DNA from: Neisseriales bacterium
GTDB taxonomy: Bacteria > Pseudomonadota > Gammaproteobacteria > Burkholderiales > UBA11063
NCBI GenBank assembly: GCA_003538525.1
Contig: DPRZ01000274.1
Coordinates: 1-5,795, forward strand
Length of the DNA stretch: 5,795 nucleotides
Reading direction: 5' to 3'
Made by a program: the position numbers and the translations under genes. Below, piece after piece: positions 1 through 5,795 of the stretch (positions are counted from its first letter, which is position 1; the number at the start of each line of letters is the position of its first letter). The notes beneath the pieces are model-generated. The model saw nothing but the letters and a program-made list of their open reading frames with translations. It did not search any database and was not told where the DNA came from.

Positions 1-179
1 GTTACAATTAGCGAGGTTAAAACAATTGGTAGCGCACATAATTTAAGCAAATTAATAAAGGTACTACTGATAAACTCTAGCGGCTTAAACAGATGCGGAA
101 AGCCAATTCCAAGCGCAAAAGCCAAGACTAGTGCGGCGAGAATAATTTTACCTTGATGATTTCGATATAATTTTAACAT
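1..179 (-). CDS. Dicarboxylate/amino acid:cation symporter (DAACS/SDF family), N-terminal part only
   Basis: Partial gene: the first 59 codons are present and the rest lies beyond position 1. The family imports C4-dicarboxylates or acidic amino acids with Na+ or H+ across the inner membrane. The translation begins MLKLYRNHQGKI. A first membrane helix (about residues 12-27) ends in the LGIGFP turn. A second amphipathic/membrane helix (about 36-59) contains a lysine followed five residues later by proline (K46, P51), like the K-x4-P-[IL]-V pattern I recall from GltP/DctA-type proteins. The ATG at 179-177 is preceded by a weak GGGA ribosome site. A promoter and an inverted repeat lie just upstream, so the gene is probably transcribed separately from the gene at 294-1040. 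Substrate cannot be decided because the helical-hairpin binding motifs are outside the window. The family call rests on remembered N-terminal patterns. Confidence 0.75.
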   Translation of the reverse strand, partial: MLKLYRNHQGKIILAALVLAFALGIGFPHLFKPLEFISSTFINLLKLCALPIVLTSLIV

Positions 180-196
180 AACGATCCCGCTAAAAA

Positions 197-229
197 TAGT
201 TTATAAATTGCGTTGGTTATTATAAACTA
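197..229. repeat. Perfect 10-bp inverted repeat over the symporter promoter, candidate operator
   Basis: TAGTTTATAA at 197-206 is matched by its exact reverse complement TTATAAACTA at 220-229, with a 13-bp spacer. The half-sites are 23 bp apart, about two helical turns. The right arm covers most of the -10 box and the left arm lies just past the predicted transcript start near 212. Because only one arm would be transcribed, an RNA hairpin is unlikely and a repressor-binding site is the better reading. No regulator gene is visible in the window. Low sequence complexity (A/T) leaves room for coincidence. Confidence 0.4.
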
Positions 230-247
230 ACTCAAGAATTATCACAA
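219..247 (-). promoter_or_regulatory. Sigma70-type promoter for the symporter gene
   Basis: On the minus strand a perfect TATAAT (-10, positions 224-219) lies 17 bp downstream of TTGTGA (-35, positions 247-242, 4 of 6 matches to TTGACA). The predicted transcript start is near 212, leaving a leader of about 33 nt before the ATG at 179. The region is AT-rich, so chance matches occur, but the perfect -10, ideal spacing and suitable distance to the start codon support it. Confidence 0.6.
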
Positions 248-293
248 AAAACTTTCAATTCCATCACTAACCAATAAAACCACGGCGTGTAAT

Positions 294-1040
294 TTAATGC
301 AAAGTTACATCATTGACTACGACAGAATCGACTTGCTCGGCACTTTCAAAAGCCATCATATTATTGACAAACATTGCCATTAACAATGAATTAGCAATTT
401 TAACGGGACCATCTAACAAATACTCGGTGTAGTCGGAATCAAATTTTTGCGGAAAATCTAATAAATATTTAGCCACTAAATTAAACTCATTATTGCTATA
501 ATTCGGCTGAACTTTTTTCACTAATTGCTGCGCTAATAAATGTTGCGCATGTAACGAATCAACATAAAAATCCAAAACATCTTGCCCCTCAATCATCAAA
601 TCACTGTGTTTCAAATAATTTTGAATTCGTTGATGATCCCAATAAACATGATAAACCCAAAAGTAGCCCACATACCAATCCAATAAATTACGCTGCTGCT
701 CATCATTTAACTGGTCAAATTCAAAATATTTGCCACGGAATTCATCGAGACTTATCATTGGAATAATGTTATCGTATTTTTGCACCACCGACATACAGGT
801 ACCATACATCCCTTCAGTCAAAAGTAACCCCATGCGCATAAATTCAGCTTCGTCACGAAATGTATTTTGTGGCTTAAATTTAGTCGCGGGATCAAGAAAC
901 AACTGAATTGGATTAACTTCCGTCGCGGCAGACAAACAACTATACAGCATACCTTGCAATAAAAACACATTTAAATCTGTACCATAACATTTTTGCACTA
1001 AACCGCTTAACTCATTGATTTCTGCTTTAGCAAATTTCAT
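294..1040 (-). CDS. Soluble protein, tentatively UPF0149/YecA-like, function unknown
   Basis: 248 residues, no signal peptide and no convincing membrane helix, predicted cytosolic and largely helical. The start is the ATG at 1040-1038: AAAGGTGGT (1053-1045), nearly the full anti-16S match, sits directly before it. The open frame extends nine codons further to a TTG at 1067, but that extension would place the ribosome site inside the gene. The N-terminal half resembles what I remember of E. coli YecA. There is a helix with the pattern LQGMLYSCLSA then EVNPIQLFLD (28-50), then a charged helix of D/E/F/M/L type (62-90). Next comes W122-x2-GY with a second tryptophan at 134, like the EWCFGY region of YecA. 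The C-terminal 110 residues match nothing I recognise and lack the cysteine-rich SEC-C zinc motif found at the end of YecA itself. The role of the family is poorly defined. The gene lies after the ABC-gene terminator and before the symporter promoter, so it may be a single-gene unit. I saw no clear promoter and no terminator for it. Confidence 0.8.
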   Translation of the reverse strand: MKFAKAEINELSGLVQKCYGTDLNVFLLQGMLYSCLSAATEVNPIQLFLDPATKFKPQNTFRDEAEFMRMGLLLTEGMYGTCMSVVQKYDNIIPMISLDEFRGKYFEFDQLNDEQQRNLLDWYVGYFWVYHVYWDHQRIQNYLKHSDLMIEGQDVLDFYVDSLHAQHLLAQQLVKKVQPNYSNNEFNLVAKYLLDFPQKFDSDYTEYLLDGPVKIANSLLMAMFVNNMMAFESAEQVDSVVVNDVTLH

Positions 1041-1044
1041 CTTG

Positions 1045-1053
1045 ACCACCTTT
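1045..1053 (-). promoter_or_regulatory. Strong Shine-Dalgarno site fixing the start at 1040
   Basis: AAAGGTGGT differs by one base from the ideal AAAGGAGGT, and its GGTGG core ends 5 nt before the ATG at 1040. It is the best ribosome-binding site in the window and excludes the longer TTG-initiated reading (1067). Confidence 0.8.
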
Positions 1054-1097
1054 CTATTAATAGACAATTTAGTTCAGCTCAAAATTTCACTAGACTT

Positions 1098-1128
1098 AAA
1101 AAGATAATACCCTAAGGTATCATTTTTA
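1098..1128 (-). terminator. Rho-independent terminator after the ABC exporter gene
   Basis: On the minus strand ATGATACC (1123-1116) pairs with GGTATTAT (1111-1104) around a TTAG loop, giving an 8-bp stem with one G-U pair. A C then five T's (1102-1098) follow. The stem begins 13 nt past the ABC stop codon. An A-tract on the other side (T's at 1124-1128 on the plus strand) makes it potentially bidirectional, although no plus-strand gene needs it. The stem is AT-rich with only two G-C pairs at the loop, so some readthrough into the 248-residue gene is possible. Confidence 0.65.
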
Positions 1129-1135
1129 CACAAAA

Positions 1136-2926
1136 TTAAACTACCGCATCTGGATTACGCAGCTGCAGACGCCATAAATACGCATATTGACCGTTTTGTG
1201 CCAATAGTTCGGCATGACTACCAACTTCAATAATCGCACCATGTTCCAGCACATAAATCCGATCGGCATTAACCACCGTCGATAACCGATGCGCAATTGA
1301 TAAGGTTGTGCGACCTTTGGACACTTCGAGCATAGCTTGTTGAATCATATCTTCGGTGTGATTATCTAAGGCTGAGGTGGCTTCATCTAAAATCAAAATC
1401 GCGGGATTTTTAAGAATTGCTCGTGCTAAGGCGATGCGTTGGCGTTGTCCACCCGAGAGTTTTTGTCCACGTTCACCAACTAGTGTTTGATAACCCTCGG
1501 GTAATTGTTGAATAAAGCTATCGGCTTCGACCAATTTAGCCACTCGCAAAACTTCATCCAGCGAAGCTGTAAAGCTACCGTAACGAATATTATCTGCAAT
1601 GCTACCATCAATCAAGAATGTTTCTTGGCTAACTACACCGATTTGGCTGCGCAGTGAATTTAGGCTCAATTCATCAATTGGTTGCCCATCCAATAAAATT
1701 TCTCCCGCTTGGTTCTGATAAAAGCGCAATAGCAATTTAACCAGCGTAGATTTACCCGAGCCAGTACTGCCCACAAAGGCGATATTTTCACCTGCGGCAA
1801 TTTTAAACGACAGATGTTTAAATAATTGCTCGCGCTCTTGATAAGCAAAATCTACCGCATTAAATTCGAGTTGACCTTGACAAGGTTGCACAACTTCTTT
1901 AGTACCTGCTTGAATTTGAATGGGTGCACTCAATAACCCCATCACACGATTAATCGATGCCATTGAACGTTGATACATATCGGTCACTTGCGCCAAATAA
2001 GTTAACGGCCACAACAAACGCTGTGATAAGAAAATCAAAATACTATATGATGCAACTTGAATTTGTCCCTCAAGAGTTAAAATTCCACCGTAAATTAGCG
2101 CGCCTAGAAAACCACACATAACCGCCATGCGAATTACAGGCGTTACCGCCGCGGACATCACAATCGCCGCTTTATTCGCATTTACATAATTTGAACTAAG
2201 CTTGGCGACCGCATTCAACTCATGCGTTTCACTGGTAAAACTTTTAATCGTTGCCATGCCTGATAAATTAGTATTCAATTTACCATTTAGTTCACCTGCC
2301 GAATTACGCACCCTCAAATAACGTGGGGCTAATTGATGGCGAAAGAAAAACACACCAAGAATAATTAGTGGGATTGGCATAAAACTCAACAACGCAACTT
2401 GCGTTGAAATCACAAAGAAAATTACCCCAATAATCAGCGTTGAACCGACAATTTGAATAATCTGATTCACACCATCATTAATAAAGCGCTCTAATTGATT
2501 AATATCATCATTTAAAATCGCCATCAAATTACCCGTGGCTTTATTCTCGAAATATTCCAGTTCTAATTTTTGAATGTGTCCATAGGCATCAAGGCGCATA
2601 TCATGCTGTAAATGTTGGGCTAAATAACACCACTTTAACGAATATAAATATTGAAAAGTTGACTCGAGAATCCAGATTAATCCCGTGAATAATCCCAGCA
2701 CAATTATTTGTAATTTAACATCATGTATGCCAAAATGTGCCAACATTGAATCTTGGCGTTTGACAATCACATCCACCGCCACCCCGATCAAAACCTCGGG
2801 TAAAATATCAAAAACCTTATTTAAGAGTGAGTATAGCGCCGCCAAACTTATATCAAAACGATACTTTTTACTATATTTGAATAATTTAAATAATGGATGC
2901 ACAACTACTCTTTCATAACAGTTCAC
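1136..2926 (-). CDS. ABC exporter half-transporter, fused permease and ATPase (MsbA-like architecture)
   Basis: 596 residues, the usual length for a homodimeric ABC exporter of the inner membrane that moves its substrate outward with ATP. The N-terminal transmembrane domain has six hydrophobic stretches at about 26-52, 72-97, 153-174, 176-196, 260-285 and 290-310. The nucleotide-binding domain is intact: A-loop aromatic Y362, Walker A GSTGSGKST (386-394), Q-loop Q434, exporter X-loop VGERG (483-487), signature LSGGQ (490-494), Walker B ILILDE (510-515), D-loop SALD (518-521) and H-loop H546. All catalytic residues are present, so it should be active. The start is taken as GTG at 2926, directly after an in-frame TGA, with GGGA 8 nt upstream. 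GTG at 2902 is an alternative that drops eight residues. The gene lies 29 bp after the bestrophin-like gene without a terminator, so it is probably cotranscribed. Substrate is unknown: lipid, drug or peptide export are all possible, and neither motifs nor neighbours decide. Confidence 0.93.
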   Translation of the reverse strand: MNCYERVVVHPLFKLFKYSKKYRFDISLAALYSLLNKVFDILPEVLIGVAVDVIVKRQDSMLAHFGIHDVKLQIIVLGLFTGLIWILESTFQYLYSLKWCYLAQHLQHDMRLDAYGHIQKLELEYFENKATGNLMAILNDDINQLERFINDGVNQIIQIVGSTLIIGVIFFVISTQVALLSFMPIPLIILGVFFFRHQLAPRYLRVRNSAGELNGKLNTNLSGMATIKSFTSETHELNAVAKLSSNYVNANKAAIVMSAAVTPVIRMAVMCGFLGALIYGGILTLEGQIQVASYSILIFLSQRLLWPLTYLAQVTDMYQRSMASINRVMGLLSAPIQIQAGTKEVVQPCQGQLEFNAVDFAYQEREQLFKHLSFKIAAGENIAFVGSTGSGKSTLVKLLLRFYQNQAGEILLDGQPIDELSLNSLRSQIGVVSQETFLIDGSIADNIRYGSFTASLDEVLRVAKLVEADSFIQQLPEGYQTLVGERGQKLSGGQRQRIALARAILKNPAILILDEATSALDNHTEDMIQQAMLEVSKGRTTLSIAHRLSTVVNADRIYVLEHGAIIEVGSHAELLAQNGQYAYLWRLQLRNPDAVV

Positions 2927-2955
2927 TCAACAAATCCCAACTATACTCAATTCTT

Positions 2956-3840
2956 TCATTTTTTATTTTGATCAGCAATTTCAGTGATATTTCTAACAAT
3001 ATTATTCGCAATGGAATCAAGTGGTAAATCATTGTCATCGGTTCCAAACGGATCTTCCAATTCTTCAGCCAACATTTCTAAACCTAATAAAATATATACC
3101 AAAACGAGCAATAAAGGAATAATTAAGTAACCAAATTGCTCCGCCCAACCAAAAGGAAAAATTAAAGCATAAAATAATAAACCTTGTTTAACAAAAAATG
3201 CAAACGCTGTAGGCGGTGGAGTATTTAAAATTCGTTCACAACCACCGACCATATCAATTAAATTAACTAAATGATTATCCAACGAAGTATATTGCTCAAA
3301 ACGCAATTGATTATTATCACGTAATTCATTAATAATTTTATACATTCTATCGGCCAATAACATGACGGGATGAGATATATCGCTTGAGTCTAAGCCGAGT
3401 TTTTGAAATTCAGCCGCAATTCCCACACGATCTTGCCGTAGGTGAAATTTAAGTACCATTGGAAAAGCACGCAGATAATCATAAAACTCCTGATGTTCTT
3501 CAAGTCCAATAAATGTATCAAATTTCAGCCCAAGATTGCGGCAATTATTGACAATTGCCCCCCATAAGACGCGACCTTCCCACCAACGAGAATACGTTGT
3601 ATTTACCCTAAAACTAATAATTATCCCGAGAATAAAACTAAAAATCAGATGAAATTGCCCTAAATTAAGATTATTAATCTTATCAAAAAAAACCCAGGTA
3701 CGATCCAAATGAACAATAATTATGGAATATAGCGCAATCAAGCTCATCACAGGAATTAATTGACGAAAAATTTTTTCACGGTGAAACAGCACCATATGCC
3801 GTAACCAGGTATTAATATTCTTAGTTTGCCCTAATTTCAT
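2956..3840 (-). CDS. Bestrophin-family ion channel protein (RFP-TM / UPF0187)
   Basis: 294 residues, the normal size for bacterial bestrophins, which assemble as pentameric ion channels in the inner membrane. Family hallmarks are clear. RVNTTYSRWWEGRVLWG (78-94) follows the second membrane helix. GGCERILNTPPP (199-210) is the conserved G-x-ERI-x-x-TP segment. LEDPFGTDDNDLPL (261-274) is the acidic region that forms the Ca2+-binding clasp in animal bestrophins. Membrane helices are at about 28-46, 60-78, 216-232 and 237-256. Residues F69, I73 and F77 have the i, i+4, i+8 spacing of the pore neck in characterised members. Bacterial members studied so far include a cation-selective one, so ion preference is not assigned. 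The ATG at 3840 has only a weak GGAT upstream, but the N-terminal WLR segment at 12-14 aligns with remembered family N-termini, which supports this start. The gene begins 20 bp after hscA and is probably in its transcript. Confidence 0.92.
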   Translation of the reverse strand: MKLGQTKNINTWLRHMVLFHREKIFRQLIPVMSLIALYSIIIVHLDRTWVFFDKINNLNLGQFHLIFSFILGIIISFRVNTTYSRWWEGRVLWGAIVNNCRNLGLKFDTFIGLEEHQEFYDYLRAFPMVLKFHLRQDRVGIAAEFQKLGLDSSDISHPVMLLADRMYKIINELRDNNQLRFEQYTSLDNHLVNLIDMVGGCERILNTPPPTAFAFFVKQGLLFYALIFPFGWAEQFGYLIIPLLLVLVYILLGLEMLAEELEDPFGTDDNDLPLDSIANNIVRNITEIADQNKK

Positions 3841-3860
3841 TTTAACTTATATCCAATCTT

Positions 3861-5735
3861 TTATTCAATTTCATTAATTTGCTTTCCAGTAAAAGCGCTT
3901 TTAATTGCATTATCCATCCTACGCGAGGCAAAATCACTGGTTACTTGATTCAGCGTTTCAACCAATTGTTTTACCTTACTACTAGCTGCTCCGAAATCAC
4001 TAACTTTTTGCTCAATGGCAATTTTTAACTTCATGCACGCATGATTAATTTGCGTAAATTCGCTTTCATTTAATAATTCAGCATCTGCAATCAGAGCTTT
4101 TTCTACCGATTCAAGAATTGCTCGAGCATCCACCAAAGCCTCTTGATACATACGTTGTTGCATATCGCTATCAGCATAGCTAATTGAATCATGTAACATC
4201 TGCCCAATTTGTTCATCATTCAATCCATAGCTGGGTTTTACCTCAATAAAACTACTCACACCGCTGAGCATTTCTTTCGCGCTCACCGATAATAAACCAT
4301 CAGCATCAATTTGATAGGTAATGCGAATCCGCGCTTGTCCAGCCACCATTGCAGGGATGCCGCGTAAGGTAAACTTCGCTAACGAGCGACAATCTTTAAC
4401 CAACTCACGTTCACCTTGCACAATATGCACACTCATCGCAGTTTGACCATCTTTATAAGTGGTAAAATCTTGCGCACGCGCCACTGGAATCGTTGAATTG
4501 CGCGGAATTATTTTCTCTACCAAACCGCCCATAGTTTCAACACCGAGGGATAATGGCGTTACATCAAGTAGCAACCAATCATCATCCTTATTACCGATTA
4601 ACACATTGGCTTGAATTGCCGCCCCAATCGCTACCACTTCATCGGGATTAATTGAAGTTAACGGCGCACGTCCAAAAAACTCATGGACCGCTTGACGAAT
4701 CGCTAGCATGCGCGTTGAACCACCAACCATAATTATCTCATCAATACTCTCTTTATCTAATTTAGCATCACGCAAGGCTTTTTTAATCGGTAAAATGGCT
4801 TTCTTAACTAAATTAAGTGCAATTAACTCATATTCACTGCGCGTTATGGTTAAATTAACAATTCTCTTATTTGAGAGCACCGCACTGAATGAAACTTTTT
4901 CCAGCGAGGCTAATTGCTCTTTAACTAATTTAGCCTTAGTTATCAATTGTGCGGTATCTTCATCGGTTAATTGCGACAGATGTGACTTTTCCAAAATATG
5001 ACAAAATAAGCGATGGTCAAAATCATCACCACCTAAACTTGTGTCACCACTCACCGACAGCACCTCAAACACACCTTTGGCAAGGCGCAAAATTGAGACA
5101 TCTAAAGTTCCACCACCAAGATCATAAATTAAAAACGTGCCTTCATTTTTACTATCTAAACCATAGGCAATTGCCGCCGCAGTTGGTTCATTCAACAAAC
5201 GTAACACATTTAACCCAGCTAGTTCACCCGCATGTTTAGTTGCTTGACGTTGTGCATCATCAAAATACGCTGGCACAGTAATTACCACCCCAGTTGGCTC
5301 CTCACCCATCGCCTCCACGGCAACTGTGCGCAAATACTGTAAAATATCCGCCGACACTTGCACTGGATCTTTAACTCCACTGCGCGTATTAATTTGGATA
5401 TTGCCAGTTTTTGCAACAAATTTATATGGATAGGTCACCTCAGGATTTAAATCCGCAAAACTGCGCCCCATAAAACGCTTAATTGACACTAAGGTATTAG
5501 CTGGATCGCTAATCCGTAATTTATATGCTGGCGTGCCAACACTCAAGTTCTCAGAACCATAATTGACGATTGAGGGAATCAATTTTGCCCCATGAATATC
5601 CGCCAAAACCGTAGCCTCACCACTTTTAACCGTTGCCACCAACGAATTTGTAGTGCCTAAATCAATTCCAATTGCAATATTGCGCTGATGAGGCGCACCT
5701 GCCATATCAGGTTCCGCGATTTGTAATAATGCCAT
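3861..5735 (-). CDS. hscA: HscA, Hsp70-type chaperone for iron-sulfur cluster transfer from IscU
   Basis: 624 residues, close to E. coli HscA. This cytosolic ATPase acts with co-chaperone HscB on the IscU scaffold (recognising its LPPVK segment) to release [2Fe-2S] clusters to acceptor proteins. The N-terminus MALLQIAEP followed by APHQR is typical of HscA and absent from DnaK. ATPase-domain motifs are intact: phosphate-1 loop IDLGTTNS (24-31), connect-1 [11 protein letters not shown] (182-192), phosphate-2 loop DLGGGTLD (205-212) and adenosine loop IMVGGSTR (335-342). The hydrophobic interdomain linker is [11 protein letters not shown] (388-398), the substrate-binding beta domain spans about 399-500 and the helical lid about 505-624. 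The only oddity is L211 where Hsp70 proteins usually have Phe in GGGTFD. The ATG at 5735 has GGAT five nt upstream. The usual downstream partner fdx is missing; a bestrophin gene follows after 20 bp. Confidence 0.97.
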   Translation of the reverse strand: MALLQIAEPDMAGAPHQRNIAIGIDLGTTNSLVATVKSGEATVLADIHGAKLIPSIVNYGSENLSVGTPAYKLRISDPANTLVSIKRFMGRSFADLNPEVTYPYKFVAKTGNIQINTRSGVKDPVQVSADILQYLRTVAVEAMGEEPTGVVITVPAYFDDAQRQATKHAGELAGLNVLRLLNEPTAAAIAYGLDSKNEGTFLIYDLGGGTLDVSILRLAKGVFEVLSVSGDTSLGGDDFDHRLFCHILEKSHLSQLTDEDTAQLITKAKLVKEQLASLEKVSFSAVLSNKRIVNLTITRSEYELIALNLVKKAILPIKKALRDAKLDKESIDEIIMVGGSTRMLAIRQAVHEFFGRAPLTSINPDEVVAIGAAIQANVLIGNKDDDWLLLDVTPLSLGVETMGGLVEKIIPRNSTIPVARAQDFTTYKDGQTAMSVHIVQGERELVKDCRSLAKFTLRGIPAMVAGQARIRITYQIDADGLLSVSAKEMLSGVSSFIEVKPSYGLNDEQIGQMLHDSISYADSDMQQRMYQEALVDARAILESVEKALIADAELLNESEFTQINHACMKLKIAIEQKVSDFGAASSKVKQLVETLNQVTSDFASRRMDNAIKSAFTGKQINEIE

Positions 5736-5754
5736 TTTTAATCCAATTCTCTAA

Positions 5755-5783
5755 ATTTTATCTATAATCTACATTTGTGCCAA
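5755..5783 (-). promoter_or_regulatory. hscA: Candidate sigma70 promoter directly upstream of hscA
   Basis: On the minus strand TTGGCA (-35, 5783-5778, 5 of 6) and TAAAAT (-10, 5760-5755, 5 of 6) are separated by 17 bp. The predicted start near 5748 gives a very short leader of about 13 nt that still contains the GGAT ribosome site. If real, hscA and the two genes after it can be transcribed independently of the upstream isc genes. It has no heat-shock (sigma32) character. Chance matches in AT-rich DNA are possible. Confidence 0.45.
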
Positions 5784-5795
5784 AATATTACTAAC
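5769..5795 (-). CDS. Possible C-terminal tail of the upstream gene (hscB expected), partial
   Basis: Entering from the window edge, one minus-strand frame reads VSNILAQM and stops at TAG (5771-5769), 33 bp before hscA. hscB normally precedes hscA and ends in a helix of this general character. Eight residues are far too few to identify it, and a second frame is also open until a TAG at 5764-5762. The call rests on gene order rather than on sequence similarity. Confidence 0.25.
   Translation of the reverse strand, partial: VSNILAQM

Noticed and set aside
276..293. CACGCCGTG mini-hairpin after the 248-residue gene as a terminator
   Set aside because: The stem is only 3 bp and the following T-run is short and interrupted, so it does not support termination.
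1054..1063. CTATTAATAG palindrome containing a TATTAA -10-like box before the 1040 gene
   Set aside because: A transcript from it would start inside or after the ribosome-binding site, and no -35 lies at a suitable distance; a 10-bp A/T-rich palindrome is likely chance.
1666..1848. Minus-strand 60-codon frame inside the ABC gene
   Set aside because: It is an out-of-frame shadow of the Walker A region of the exporter.
2685..2918. Plus-strand open frame of 77 codons
   Set aside because: It lies wholly opposite the N-terminal part of the well-supported ABC exporter gene and has no recognisable domain.
4708..5239. Two overlapping plus-strand open frames (97 and 96 codons)
   Set aside because: Both are antisense to the conserved ATPase domain of hscA, overlap each other, and show the low-complexity composition of a shadow frame.
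3861..5735. Reading the Hsp70 as DnaK
   Set aside because: The N-terminus, total length and C-terminal end fit HscA, and no dnaJ or grpE is adjacent.

Overview
The window is an AT-rich stretch from what is probably a gammaproteobacterium. The main evidence is a full-length HscA, the specialised Hsp70 of the ISC iron-sulfur cluster system, which belongs to proteobacterial genomes and keeps the typical HscA N-terminus. The bestrophin-like channel and the fused ABC exporter also fit a Gram-negative bacterium. Genus cannot be read from the sequence. No mobile element, CRISPR array, tRNA or rRNA was seen, and no plus-strand gene is credible. Every gene lies on the minus strand, so transcription runs from high to low coordinates.

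In order of transcription: at 5769-5795 there may be the last codons of an upstream gene, with hscB the expected neighbour. A good sigma70-like promoter (5755-5783) overlaps it. hscA (5735-3861) follows. Only 20 bp later comes a bestrophin-family membrane channel (3840-2956), and 29 bp after that a fused permease/ATPase ABC exporter half-transporter (2926-1136). These gaps hold no terminator, so the three genes look like one transcription unit. It ends at a hairpin plus T-tract just after the ABC gene (1098-1128). Next is a 248-residue soluble protein (1040-294) that I place tentatively in the UPF0149/YecA-like group. Last is the N-terminal part of a dicarboxylate/amino acid:cation symporter (179-1), cut by the window edge. 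A near-consensus promoter and a perfect 10-bp inverted repeat precede it.

In the usual isc cluster hscA is followed by fdx (ferredoxin). Here it is followed by two membrane proteins unrelated to iron-sulfur assembly, so the cluster is rearranged or ends at hscA. I see no direct functional link between the chaperone, the channel and the exporter, and shared transcription may be their only connection. I found no clear sign of a new multi-gene system. The points most worth a second look are the broken isc order, the divergent YecA-like protein and the inverted repeat on the symporter promoter.
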